The position numbers were made by a program, and so were the translations under genes. Positions 38,491 to 49,053 of a stretch of DNA of 64,000 nucleotides are shown in pieces. This DNA is from Tetragonia tetragonoides (Eukaryota > Streptophyta > Magnoliopsida > Caryophyllales > Aizoaceae). The notes below the pieces were generated by a model, which worked only from the letters and a program-made list of their open reading frames with translations, ran no database searches and was not told the origin of the DNA. The stretch spans positions 25,482,501 to 25,546,500 of the forward strand of contig CM076141.1 in the NCBI GenBank assembly GCA_038025085.1, written 5' to 3'. Numbering within the stretch: position 1 is the first letter of the stretch; the number at the start of each line of letters is the position of its first letter.

Positions 38491-41191
38491 CAAGCTTCAA
38501 CTCAAGCTTTTGAATGCATTTACGCGTTTTAAAAGCTCATACGAGTAGGGTGAAAGAGATTTGAGTTCTTTTGGGTTGTATATTAAGAGAAAGCATCCAA
38601 ATACTTTGTTTGCATTCATTTGAGTGTGAAACTACACCTAGGATGTTTACAAGTACAAACAAGCTTCAACTCAAGCTGCTGAATGAATTTACGCGTTTTA
38701 ACAGCTCTTACGACTAGGGTGATAGAAATTGAGTTCTTTTGTGTTGTATATTAAGAGAAAGCATCCAAATACTTTGTTTGCATTAATTTGAATGTGAAAC
38801 TACACCTAGGATGTTTACAAGTACAAACAAGCTTTAACTCAAACTGCTGAATGAATTTACGCGTTTTAACAGCTCTTACGAGTAGGGTGAAAGAGATTTG
38901 AGTTCTTTTGTGTTGTATATTAAGAGAAAGCATCCAAATACTTTGTTTGATTTCATTTGAGTGTGAAATTACACATAGGATGTTTACAGTTACAAACAAG
39001 CTTCAACTCAAGCTTTTGAATGCATTTACGCGTTTTAAAAGCTCATACGAGTAGGGTGAAAGAGATTTGAGTTCTTTTGTGTTGTATATTAAGAGAAAGC
39101 ATCCAAATACTTTGTTTGCATTCATTTGAGTGTGAAACTACACCTAGGATGTTTACAAGTACAAACAAGCTTCAACTCAAGCTTTTGAATGTATTTACGC
39201 ATTTTAAAAGCTCATACGAGTAGGGTGAAATTGATTTGAGTTCTTTTGTGTTGTATATTAAGAGAAAGCATCCAAATACTTTGTTTGCATTCATTTGAGT
39301 GTGAAACTACACCTAGGATGTTTACAAGTACAAACAAGCTTCAACTCAAGCTGCTGAATGAATTTACGCGTTTTAACAGCTCTTACGACTAGGGTGATAG
39401 AAATTGACTTCTTTTGTGTTGTATATTAACAGAAAGCATCCAAATACTTTGTTTGCATTAATTTGAATGTGAAACTACACCTAGGATGTTTACAAGTACA
39501 AACAAGCTTCAACTCAAACTGCTGAATGAATTTACGCGTTTTAACAGCTCTTACGAGTAGGGTGAAAGAGATTTGAGTTCTTGTGTGTTGTATATTAAGA
39601 GAAAGCATCCAAATACTTTGTTTGATTTCATTTGAGTGTGAAATTACACCTAGGATGTTTACAAGTACAAACAAGCTTCAACTCAAGCTTTTGAATGCAT
39701 TTACGCGTTTTAAAAGCTCATACGAGTAGGGTGAAAGAGATTTGAGTTCTTTTGTGTTGTATATTAAGAGAAAGCATCCAAATACTTTGTTTGCATTCAT
39801 TTGAGTGTGAAACTATACGTAGGATGTTTACAGTTACAAACAAGCTTCAACTCAAGCTTTTGAATGCATTTACGCGTTTTAAAAGCTCATACGACTAGGG
39901 TGAAAGAGATTTGAGTTCTTTTGGGTTGTATATTAAGAGAAAGCATCCAAATACTTTGTTTGCATTCATTTGAGTGTGAAACTACACCTAGGATGTTTAC
40001 AGTTACAAACAAGCTTCAACTCAAGCTTTTGAATGCATTTACGCGTTTTAAAAGCTCATACGAGTAGGGTGAAAGAGATTTGAGTTCTTTTGTGTTGGAT
40101 ATTAAGAGAAATCATCTAAATACTTTGTTTGCATTCATTTGAGTGTGAAACTGGACCTAGGATGTTTACAGTTACAAACAACCTTCAACTCAAGCTTTTG
40201 AATGCATTTACGCGTTTTAAAAGCTCATACGAGTAGGGTGAAAGAGAATTGAGTTCTTTTGTGTTGTATATTAAGAGAAAGCATCCAAATACGTTGTTTG
40301 CTTTCATTTGAGTGTCAAACTACACCTAGCATGTTTACAAGTACGAACAAGCTTCAACTGAAGCTTTTGAATGCATTTACGCGTTTTAAAAGCTCATACG
40401 AGTAGGGTGAAAGCGATTTGAGTTCTTTTGTATTGTATATTAAGAGAAAGCATCCAAATACTTTGTTTGCATTCATTTGAGTGTGAAATTACACCTAGGA
40501 TGTTTACAAGTACAAACAAGCTTCAACTCAAGCTTTTGAATGTATTTACGCATTTTAAAAGCTCATACGAGTAGGGTGAAAGTGATTTGAGTTCTTTTGT
40601 GTTGTATATTAAGAGAAAGCATCCAAATACTTTGTTTGCATTCATTTGAGTGTGAAACTACACCTGGGATGTTTACAAGTACAAACAAGCTTCAACTCAA
40701 GCTGCTGAATGAATTTACGCGTTTTAACAGCCCTTACGACTACGGTGATAGAAATTGAGTTCTTTTGTGTTGTATATTAAGAGAAAGCATCCAAATACTT
40801 TGCTTGCATTAATTTGAATGTGAAACTATACCTAGGATGTTTACAAGTACAAACAAGCTTCAACTCAAACTGCTGAATATATTTACGCGTTTTAACAGCT
40901 CTTACGAGTAGGGTGAAAGAGATTTGAGTTCTTTTGTGTTGTATATTAAGAGAAAGCATCCAAATACTTTGTTTGATTTCATTTGAGTGTGAAATTACAC
41001 CTAGGATGTTTACAGTTACAAACAAGCTTCAACTCAAGCTTTTGAATGCATTTACGCGTTTTAAAAGCTCATACGAGTAGGGTGAAAGAGATTTGAGTTC
41101 TTTTGTGTTCTACATTAAGAGAAAGCATCCAAATACTTTGTTTGCATTCATTTGAGTGTGAAACTAGACGTAGGATGTTTACAGTTACAAA
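38491..41191. repeat. 16-monomer block (2701 bp), copy 2
   Basis: Direct tandem copy of the preceding 2701 bp block, with the same order of marker variants. Divergence begins near 41260, where this copy enters a monomer reading tgttggatatt instead of ttgggttgta. Confidence 0.85.
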
Positions 41192-42096
41192 CAAGCTTCA
41201 ACTCAAGCTTTTGAATGCATTTACGCGTTTTAAAAGCTCATACGAGTAGGGTGAAAGAGATTTGAGTTCTTTTGTGTTGGATATTAAGAGAAATCATCTA
41301 AATACTTTGTTTGCATTCATTTGAGTGTGAAACTAGACCTAGGATGTTTACAGTTACAAACAACCTTCAACTCAAGCTTTTGAATGCATTTACGCGTTTT
41401 AAAAGCTCATACGAGTAGGGTGAAAGAGAATTGAGTCTTTTGTGTTGTATATTAAGAGAAAGCATCCAAATACGTTGTTTGCATTCATTTGAGTGTCAAA
41501 CTACACCTAGCATGTTTACAAGTACGAACAAGCTTCAACTCAAGCTTTTGAATGCATTTACGCGTTTTAAAAGCTCATACGAGTAGGGTGAAAGCGATTT
41601 GAGTTCTTTTGTATTGTATATTAAGAGAAAGCATCCAAATACTTTGTTTGCATTCATTTGAGTGTGAAATTACACCTAGGATGTTTACAAGTACAAACAA
41701 GCTTCAACTCAAGCTTTTGAATGTATTTACGCATTTTAAAAGCTCATACGAGTAGGGTGAAAGTGATTTGAGTTCTTTTGTGTTGTATATTAAGAGAAAG
41801 CATCCAAATACTTTGTTTGCATTCATTTGAGTGTGAAACTACACCTAGGATGTTTACAAGTACAAACAAGCTTCAACTCAAGCTGCTGAATGAATTTACG
41901 CGTTTTAACAGCTCTTACGACTAGGGTAATGGAAATTGAGTTCTTTTGTGTTGTATATTAAGAGAAAGCTTCCAAATACTTTGTTTGCATTAATTTGAAT
42001 GTGAAACTACACCTAGGATGTTTACAAGTACAAACAGCTTCAACTCAAGCTGCTGAATGAATTTACGCGTTTTAACAGCTCTTACGAGTAGGGTGA
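40580..42096. repeat. 9-monomer block (1517 bp), copy 1
   Basis: Repeats at an offset of 1517 bp (41281 to 42798, 40777 to 42294). Both copies share short deletions: gaattgagtctttt (one t lost) and acaaacagcttc (two bases lost). It overlaps the end of the 2701 bp duplication, so two duplication events are nested. Confidence 0.8.
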
Positions 42097-43613
42097 AAGT
42101 GATTTGAGTTCTTTTGTGTTGTATATTAAGAGAAAGCATCCAAATACTTTGTTTGCATTCATTTGAGTGTGAAACTACACCTAGGATGTTTACAAGTACA
42201 AACAAGCTTCAACTCAAGCTGCTGAATGAATTTACGCGTTTTAACAGCCCTTACGACTAGGGTGATAGAAATTGAGTTCTTTTGTGTTGTATATTAAGAG
42301 AAAGCATCCAAATACTTTGTTTGCATTAATTTGAATGTGAAACTATACCTAGGATGTTTACAAGTACAAACAAGCTTCAACTCAAACTGCTGAATATATT
42401 TACGCGTTTTAACAGCTCTTACGAGTAGGGTGAAAGAGATTTGAGTTCTTTTGTGTTGTATATTAAGAGAAAGCATCCAAATACTTTGTTTGGTTTCATT
42501 TGAGTGTGAAATTACACCTATGATGTTTACAGTTACAAACAAGCTTCAACTCAAGCTTTTGAATGCATTTACGCGTTTTAAAAGCTCATACGAGTAGGGT
42601 GAAAGAGATTTGAGTTCTTTTGTGTTCTACATTAAGAGAAAGCATCCAAATACTTTGTTTGCATTCATTTGAGTGTGAAACTAGACGTAGGATGTTTACA
42701 GTTACAAACAAGCTTCAACTCAAGCTTTTGAATGCATTTACGCGTTTTAAAAGCTCATACGAGTAGGGTGAAAGAGATTTGAGTTCTTTTGTGTTGGATA
42801 TTAAGAGAAATCATCTAAATACTTTGTTTGCATTCATTTGAGTGTGAAACTAGACCTAGGATGTTTACAGTTACAAACAACCTTCAACTCAAGCTTTTGA
42901 ATGCATTTACGCGTTTTAAAAGCTCATACGAGTAGGGTGAAAGAGAATTGAGTCTTTTGTGTTGTATATTAAGAGAAAGCATCCAAATACGTTGTTTGCA
43001 TTCATTTGAGTGTCAAACTACACCTAGCATGTTTACAAGTACGAACAAGCTTCAACTCAAGCTTTTGAATGCATTTACGCGTTTTAAAAGCTCATACGAG
43101 TAGGGTGAAAGCGATTTGAGTTCTTTTGTATTGTATATTAAGAGAAAGCATCCAAATACTTTGTTTGCATTCATTTGAGTGTGAAATTACACCTAGGATG
43201 TTTACAAGTACAAACAAGCTTCAACTCAAGCTTTTGAATGTATTTACGCATTTTAAAAGCTCATACGAGTAGGGTGAAAGTGATTTGAGTTCTTTTGTGT
43301 TGTATATTAAGAGAAAGCATCCAAATACTTTGTTTGCATTCATTTGAGTGTGAAACTACACCTAGGATGTTTACAAGTACAAACAAGCTTCAACTCAAGC
43401 TGCTGAATGAATTTACGCGTTTTAACAGCTCTTACGACTAGGGTGATGGAAATTGAGTTCTTTTGTGTTGTATATTAAGAGAAAGCTTCCAAATACTTTG
43501 TTTGCATTAATTTGAATGTGAAACTACACCTAGGATGTTTACAAGTACAAACAGCTTCAACTCAAGCTGCTGAATGAATTTACGCGTTTTAACAGCTCTT
43601 ACGAGTAGGGTGA
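42097..43613. repeat. 9-monomer block (1517 bp), copy 2
   Basis: Second copy of the 1517 bp block, differing at scattered bases (for example ctagggtgat here against ctacggtgat in copy 1). It ends about 250 bp before the retrotransposon insertion. Confidence 0.8.
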
Positions 43614-43861
43614 AAGAGATTTGAGTTCTTTTGTGTTGTATATTAAGAGAAAGCATCCAAATACTTTGTTTGATTTCATTTGAGTGTGAAATTACACCTA
43701 GGATGTTTACAGTTACAATCAAGCTTCAACTCAAGCTTTTGAATGCATTTACGCGTTTTAAAAGCTCATACGAGTAGGGTGAAAGAGATTTGAGTTCTTT
43801 TGTGTTGAATGTTAAGAGAAAGCATCCAAATACTTTGTTTGCATTCATTTGAGTGTGAAAC

Positions 43862-43866
43862 TATAC
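43862..43866. repeat. Target-site duplication, left copy
   Basis: TATAC directly before the 5' LTR, repeated exactly at 49054-49058 after the 3' LTR. Joining the flanks at one TATAC restores the satellite variant gaaactatacgtagg seen in neighbouring monomers, so this is a genuine 5 bp integration duplication. Confidence 0.95.
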
Positions 43867-44650
43867 TGATGCGTTAGCATCAGGTCATCAAGTTACGAGC
43901 GTGAGCATTAATGCATTAATCATGGCATTTGGGACTCTCTCACGTTTGAATTGTGATGATTCTGGTCCTAGAGGTCTTAGTGTCTTTTTGGCCACTTAAT
44001 CTAGGTTATGTCCGTACAAGATTAATCCGTACAAATAAGCATTTGTGATTAGTGTTAGTTATAGTGCACCCTGCATGTAATTAACATAATTAGCAAATGT
44101 AATTAGTTGTTATTTGAATTCCCTAAGTAGTTGATGAGTAAGGCGCGCCTAAGAGCACATGGAGCAGGTAAGGATGAAGAATGAGGCTCCTTACAGCTCA
44201 CCCACGTTTGTCCTTATGCAAGGACAAGCAACAGCTGTCAAGTGGTCCAAAACGGAAGGAAATGCGCTCCAAATTGTATTGCACGTATTTGGCTCATTTC
44301 TGGGCAAAATACTGAAGTTTCATTTTGCTTGGGCACTACTCTTGGACAGCTCACCCTTTCTAGAGTATTCTTAGGTTATGAGGGCACATTTGTGACCCCT
44401 ATAAATATGTAAGAACAGCTGATGTAAAAGGCACTTATTGATGAATGAAAATTACACGGCTGCTGCCTTCTTACAAATCTGGCGTTCTTTACAATAATCT
44501 TAAGGTTATTTGGTGAGCAAGTAGTATTCTTTATCCATAGCTTGGTGGTTTAATCCTTTATAGCTTTGGTGGTGATACTCATTATCCTTTCTTCTCTTAA
44601 TCCTCTGTTTTTGTTTACAAATTGCTAAGGTTGTAATTGCAAACGTATCA
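43867..44650 (+). repeat. 5' LTR (784 bp)
   Basis: Begins TGATGCGTTAGCATCA and ends aaacgtatca. The first 16 bases can form a 6 bp-stem hairpin (TGATGC/GCATCA). It aligns along its whole length to 48285-49053 with 14 substitutions and one 15 bp indel by hand count. The extra 15 bp at about 44011-44025 lie between two copies of tccgtacaa, so slippage explains the indel. The 71-codon frame inside it (44159-44374) is also in the 3' LTR and has no recognised domain. Confidence 0.97.
44400..44407 (+). promoter_or_regulatory. TATA box of the 5' LTR
   Basis: TATAAATA, preceded by gtgacccc, at a position in the LTR expected for a U3 promoter. Transcription of the element should start about 30 bp downstream. 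The same box is kept in the 3' LTR. Confidence 0.6.
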
Positions 44651-44652
44651 TT

Positions 44653-44664
44653 TGGTATCAGAGC
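44653..44664 (+). other. Primer-binding site (initiator Met-tRNA type)
   Basis: TGGTATCAGAGC, starting two bases after the 5' LTR. It complements the 3' end of plant initiator-methionine tRNA, the usual primer for first-strand synthesis in plant chromoviruses and many copia elements. The remaining leader to 44817 is non-coding. Confidence 0.93.
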
Positions 44665-44817
44665 ATAGGTTTAACCTTAGCACCATTTTCTCTCATCAAA
44701 GTTCTCTCCTTTCTTGTCTTAATCACGTCCAAAGTTCCAATCTTTGAGTCACAAAAGAACCCATTTACAGCCCAAACACAATTCCTAGCTTAAACACAAC
44801 CAAACTCACAAACAGCC

Positions 44818-47800
44818 ATGGATGATGAACAAATACCCAGAAATTTAACTCTTGAGCAAGCTAAAGAGCTTAGGAGAGAAAGGGAGATGCGTGAGGTTAA
44901 GGAACAACTTAGCAACCTCACCCAACAAATGACTGATTTTCTCAACATTGGTAGAGGTAGAGCTCGTGGTCGAGGTGATGATGATGGTTCTCTTAGTCCA
45001 AGGAGAAAAGATGAGCAATGGGGTGATTTAAAGTTTGAACCCCCTGATTTTGATGGTGGTACAAACCCAGATGACTATTTGGAGTGGGAGCAACAAATGG
45101 GTAGATTGTTTGATATCAAGGGGTATAGTGAGGAAAAGAGTTTCAAAGTTGCTGTTTTGAAGCTCAAAAAGTATGCTTCTTTGTGGTATGAGAGCATGAA
45201 ACTACAAAGAGAGCGTGAGGGTAAATCTAGGGTGCGTTCATGGCCCAAGCTTAAGAAAATCATGCACAAACGCTTTGTGCCCCCTTCCTATACTCAAGAT
45301 CTCTACCTCAAGCTCACAAATTTCAGTCAAGGAACTCTAAGTGTAGCAGATTACATTAGAGATTTTGAGCAACTACAAATCAGAACCGGCATTGTAGAGG
45401 ATCCACAACTCTCAATTGCGCGTTTTATTTCTGGTTTAGACACCAATGTTGGTAATAGAGTTGAAGTACAGCCTTTTTGGTCTCTAGATGACGTATACAA
45501 GTTGGCTTTGAAGATTGAAAAGCAAGAGAAAGCTAAGAAACCAGCAGCAAAGCCCTCATTTAGGAGTTTTACTCCTCGGGCAGAAAGTTCTTCTAAAGGG
45601 AGCGAAAATGACAAAAGGTTTCCTAGAGATCCTAAGGCCAACAAGGATGCTCTTAGACCATCTATCTCTAGGAAATGCTTCAAGTGTCAAGGCTATGGAC
45701 ACTTTCAAGCTGAGTGCCCCAACAAGAGAGTGTTATCTCTCCGTGAGTATGATGAGCTTAGGCAATTGGATGACGATAAGGAGCAGAATGAAGAGCAATC
45801 TATTGACGATGAATTGGACATTGAACCTGACCAAGGCTCACCTCTATTGGTGGTTCAAAGGGTCCTTCATGCTAGAGAGGCAGAGGAGACACTATCTCAA
45901 AGGGAGAAGATATTTCAAACCAAGTGCACCGTGAAAGAAAAGCTTTGCACTTTAATCATTGATGGCGGTTCTTGCACCAATGTGGCGTCTACTCTCATGG
46001 TGGAAAAGCTTGGATTGGCCACCAAAGAACACCCTCATCCTTATTCCTTGCAATGGTTAGAGAAGGGAAGCAAAGCCAAGGTAACAAAACAAGTCACGAT
46101 CCCTTTTTCGATTGGAAAAGTATACAATGATGAGATTTTGTGTGATGTGATCCCCATGGATGCTTGTCATTTGTTGTTAGGTAGACCTTGGTTATATGAT
46201 AGAAGAGTAATGCATGATGGCTTTAGAAATGTTTACTCTTTTGAGGTTCAGGGAAAGAAAATTAATTTGCAACCCGCAAAATTGTCTTTATGTGGGGGAA
46301 CGCAAGTTGGGGAGGGTTCTTCTGTTTCTAACTCATCAAAGCATGCTATGATTGTTAAAGGTGCTGATTTAGAGTATGAAATGGTGCATGGAAATGTTGT
46401 TTATATGCTGGTGTTGCTTGGGGAGAATGAGAACATTGTTGGAAAGCCTTTACATGCGTTAATGCAACCTTTGCTTGAAAAGTATGTCGACGTGTTCCCA
46501 TCTGATTTACCCCATGGTTTGCCACCCATTAGGGGCATAGAGCATCAAATAGACTTTGTTCCGGGAGCCTCACTTCCTAACAAAGCAGCTTATAGGTGTA
46601 ATCCCCAAGAGACTAAGGAGTTACAACGTCAAGTAGAGGAGTTACTTGATAGGGGATACATTAGAGAGAGCATGAGTCCTTGTAGTGTACCAGCTCTCCT
46701 TGTGCCAAAAAAGGATGGAAGCATGAGAATGTGTGTTGATAGCCGTTCAATTAACAACATTACCATTAAGTATAGATATCCAATTCCTCGCTTGGATGAT
46801 ATGCTTGATGAGCTGTTTGGTTCTTGTGTCTTCTCTAAAGTGGATTTGAGGAGTGGTTACCATCAAATTAGAATGAAGGATGGGGATGAATGGAAGACAG
46901 CCTTCAAGACGAAAGGGGGTCTTTATGAATGGCTTGTAATGCCATTTGGGTTGTCCAATGCTCCTAGCACATTCATGCGTCTTATGAATGAGGTATTGCG
47001 TTCCTTTATTGGTAAATTTGTTGTTGTGTATTTTGATGATATTCTCATATACTCTAAGAGTGATTCTGAGCATGTGCAGCATCTAACACGCGTTTTTGAG
47101 GCTCTAAGGCAACACAAGCTGTTTGCTAAGCTTGAGAAATGTGATTTCTTTGTTCCTAGTGTCACATTTCTTGGTTACATTGTGTCCAAGGATGGTATAG
47201 CTGTTTATCCCAGCAAGGTTGAGGCGATTAAGACATGGCCTACTCCTACTAGCATCACGCAAGTAAGGAGCTTCCATGGGCTAGCTTCTTTTTACAGAAG
47301 ATTCATCAAGCAATTCAGCTCTCTTTTAGCACCACTTACGGATTGTATGAAGAAAGGTGTCTTTGAGTGGACTCCCATGGCTCAAAATGCTTTTGAGGCC
47401 ATCAAGGAAAGGCTTAGCTCCACCCCTATACTAGCTTTGCCTAACTTTGATCAACCATTTGAAGTGGAATGTGATGCTTATGGAACCGGTATTGGAGCTG
47501 TTTTGGTGCAAAATAAGCGTCCTATTGCTTATTTCAGTGAGAAGTTGAATGGTTCAAGAGGGAATTACAGCACTTATGACAAAGAGTTCTATGCAATTGT
47601 GAGGGCTCTTGATCATTGGGCTCATTACTTAAAACCAAGGCAGTTCATTTTGCACTCTGATCATGAAGCGCTGAAGTATATTAATGGGAAGCACAAGTTG
47701 AGTTCAAGACATGCTAAATGGGTGGAATATCTTCAATCATTCTCCTTTGCATCTAAGTACAAAACTGGTGCAAGCAATGTGGTAGCCGATGCTTTATCAA

Positions 47801-48417
47801 GGCGACATTCTATGTTGTCTATCCTCGAGGCCAAGGTTTTAGGCTTCTCTTTCATACGGGAACTTTACAAAGATGATCCAGATTTCTCTCCCATGTTTGA
47901 TGGCAGCAAGGAGGTGGAAAAAGGCCCTTTTCACATTCATGAAGGGTTCCTTTTCAAACACAACAGATTGTGTATCCCTAAGGGCTCAATTCGAGACCTA
48001 CTTATAAGGGAAGCTCACTTAGGAGGATTGGCTGGCCACTTTGGCATTGTGAAGACTCTTGAGGTCTTAAGTGAGCAGTTTTATTGCCCAAGAATGCACA
48101 AGTTGATGCCCAGATCAGAAGGCCCTTTTAAAATCATCGAGAAGATCAACGACAATGCATACAAGCTTGAACTGCCTGGAGAGAGTTCAATTTCAGCAAC
48201 TTTTAATGTGGGAGATCTGCTGCCTTATTTGGAGGATGAATACCTTGATTATTTGAGGGCAAATCCAAAAAAAGTTGGGGAGGATGATGCGTTAGCATCA
48301 GGTCATCAAGTTACGAGCGTGAGCGTTAATGCATTAATCATGGCATTTGGGACTCTCTCACGTTTGAATGGTGATGATTCTGGTCCTAGAGGTCCTAGTG
48401 TCTTTTTGGCCACTTAA
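44818..48417 (+). CDS. Gag-pol polyprotein with integrase core deleted (Ty3/gypsy, CRM-like)
   Basis: 1199 codons without internal stop. The start is the first ATG after the leader, in a good context (gccATGga). Gag occupies about residues 1-300, with an Arg/Gly-rich patch (45-53) and a CCHC knuckle at C287, C290, H295, C300. The aspartic protease active site is D382-G-G-S, followed by LLLGRPW at 452-458. Reverse transcriptase spans about 600-780, with D676 and the YFDD box at 738-741. RNase H spans about 880-1000, with D886, E923 and D948. The integrase zinc domain begins with H1067 and H1074, but at about 1094-1097 the frame jumps to the C-terminal domain (GPF at 1102-1104). The second half of the zinc domain and the whole DDE core are missing. 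Residues from about 1156 are encoded by the 3' LTR. The predicted product could make capsid and cDNA but not integrate alone. Confidence 0.93.
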   Translation: MDDEQIPRNLTLEQAKELRREREMREVKEQLSNLTQQMTDFLNIGRGRARGRGDDDGSLSPRRKDEQWGDLKFEPPDFDGGTNPDDYLEWEQQMGRLFDIKGYSEEKSFKVAVLKLKKYASLWYESMKLQREREGKSRVRSWPKLKKIMHKRFVPPSYTQDLYLKLTNFSQGTLSVADYIRDFEQLQIRTGIVEDPQLSIARFISGLDTNVGNRVEVQPFWSLDDVYKLALKIEKQEKAKKPAAKPSFRSFTPRAESSSKGSENDKRFPRDPKANKDALRPSISRKCFKCQGYGHFQAECPNKRVLSLREYDELRQLDDDKEQNEEQSIDDELDIEPDQGSPLLVVQRVLHAREAEETLSQREKIFQTKCTVKEKLCTLIIDGGSCTNVASTLMVEKLGLATKEHPHPYSLQWLEKGSKAKVTKQVTIPFSIGKVYNDEILCDVIPMDACHLLLGRPWLYDRRVMHDGFRNVYSFEVQGKKINLQPAKLSLCGGTQVGEGSSVSNSSKHAMIVKGADLEYEMVHGNVVYMLVLLGENENIVGKPLHALMQPLLEKYVDVFPSDLPHGLPPIRGIEHQIDFVPGASLPNKAAYRCNPQETKELQRQVEELLDRGYIRESMSPCSVPALLVPKKDGSMRMCVDSRSINNITIKYRYPIPRLDDMLDELFGSCVFSKVDLRSGYHQIRMKDGDEWKTAFKTKGGLYEWLVMPFGLSNAPSTFMRLMNEVLRSFIGKFVVVYFDDILIYSKSDSEHVQHLTRVFEALRQHKLFAKLEKCDFFVPSVTFLGYIVSKDGIAVYPSKVEAIKTWPTPTSITQVRSFHGLASFYRRFIKQFSSLLAPLTDCMKKGVFEWTPMAQNAFEAIKERLSSTPILALPNFDQPFEVECDAYGTGIGAVLVQNKRPIAYFSEKLNGSRGNYSTYDKEFYAIVRALDHWAHYLKPRQFILHSDHEALKYINGKHKLSSRHAKWVEYLQSFSFASKYKTGASNVVADALSRRHSMLSILEAKVLGFSFIRELYKDDPDFSPMFDGSKEVEKGPFHIHEGFLFKHNRLCIPKGSIRDLLIREAHLGGLAGHFGIVKTLEVLSEQFYCPRMHKLMPRSEGPFKIIEKINDNAYKLELPGESSISATFNVGDLLPYLEDEYLDYLRANPKKVGEDDALASGHQVTSVSVNALIMAFGTLSRLNGDDSGPRGPSVFLAT
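48091..48105 (+). other. Integrase deletion junction inside gag-pol
   Basis: Residues R1092-M-H-K-L1096 join the N-terminal HH half of the integrase zinc domain directly to the start of the GPF-containing C-terminal domain. In related elements several hundred residues with the CxxC pair and the D-D-E triad lie between. The frame is preserved across the junction, so the deletion length was a multiple of three. The exact breakpoint cannot be fixed without a full-length relative. Confidence 0.85.
48277..48284 (+). other. Polypurine tract
   Basis: GGGGAGGA immediately before the 3' LTR, preceded by an A-rich run (ccaaaaaaagtt). It is the expected plus-strand primer site. It lies within the coding sequence (gag-pol residues about 1154-1156), an overlap of a replication signal with codons. 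Confidence 0.8.
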
Positions 48418-49053
48418 TCTAGGTTATGTCCGTACAAATAAGCATTTGTGATTAGTGTTAGTTATAGTGCACCCTGCATGTAATTAGCATAATTAACAAA
48501 TGTAATTAGTTGTTATTTGAATTCCCTAAGTAGTTGCTGAGTAAGGCGCGCCTAAGAGCACATGGAGCAGGTAAGGATGAAGAATGAGGCTCCTTACAGC
48601 TCACCCACGTTTGTCCTTATGCAAGGACAAGCAACAGCTGTCAAGTGGTTCAAAACGGAAGGAAATGCGCTCCAAATTGTACTGCACGTATTTGGCTCAT
48701 TTCTGGGCAAAATACTGAAGTTTCATTTTGCTTGGGCACTACTCTTGGACAGGTCACGCTTTCTAGAGTATTCTTAGGTTATTAGGGCACATTTGTGACC
48801 CCTATAAATATGTAAGAACAGCTGATGTAAAAGGCACTTGTTGATGAATGAAAATTACACGGCTGCTGCCTTCTTACAAATCTTGCGTTCTTTACAATAA
48901 TCTTAGGGTTATTTGGTGAGCAAGTAGTATTCTTTATCCATAGCTTGGTGGTTTAATCCTTTATAGCTTTGGTGGTGATACTCATTATCCTTTCTTCTCT
49001 TAATCCTCTGTTTTTGTTTACAAATTGCTAAGGTTGTAATTGCAAACGTATCA
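48285..49053 (+). repeat. 3' LTR (769 bp)
   Basis: Begins TGATGCGTTAGCATCA and ends aacgtatca. It carries the last 44 codons of gag-pol and its stop (48415-48417). The corresponding frame in the 5' LTR has no upstream start. It lacks the 15 bp extra segment of the 5' LTR. It repeats the 71-codon LTR frame at 48562-48777, which I do not call a gene. Confidence 0.97.
48803..48810 (+). promoter_or_regulatory. TATA box of the 3' LTR
   Basis: TATAAATA conserved with the 5' LTR. From this position it could drive transcripts outward into the satellite to the right. Confidence 0.5.

Larger units (their letters stand above)
33601..43866. repeat. Satellite array, block 4
   Basis: Regular monomers up to the gypsy insertion. 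A variant with tatacgtagg in place of tacacctagg occurs at about 34244, 35594, 37105 and 39813. It is the version into which the retrotransposon inserted. No gene is seen; recurrent 71- and 82-codon minus-strand frames are by-products of the repeat. Confidence 0.97.
43867..49053 (+). mobile_element. Ty3/gypsy LTR retrotransposon, CRM-like chromovirus, integrase-deleted
   Basis: A 5187 bp element in plus orientation. Order: 5' LTR (784 bp), PBS, leader, single gag-pol ORF, polypurine tract, 3' LTR (769 bp), flanked by a 5 bp target duplication. The gag-protease-RT-RNase H-integrase order is Ty3/gypsy. Assignment to the plant CRM clade rests on my recognition of the RT/RNase H sequence, on LTR ends of the TGATG...ATCA type, on a single ORF that enters the 3' LTR, and on residence in a satellite. 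It is an inference without a tree. It is shorter than full-length relatives because the integrase core is missing, so it could not integrate unaided and probably used enzymes supplied in trans. Confidence 0.92.

Noticed and set aside
44159..44374. 71-codon frame inside both LTRs
   Set aside because: It lies in U3 upstream of the TATA box, is present twice only because the LTR is, and has no recognised domain.
45075..47165. Minus-strand and alternative-frame ORFs within gag-pol (64-139 codons)
   Set aside because: They are shadows of the long gag-pol frame; none shows a known motif.
43867..49053. Possible endogenous pararetrovirus or envelope-bearing element
   Set aside because: It has LTRs, a 5 bp target duplication and gypsy domain order, with no extra ORF after the integrase remnant.
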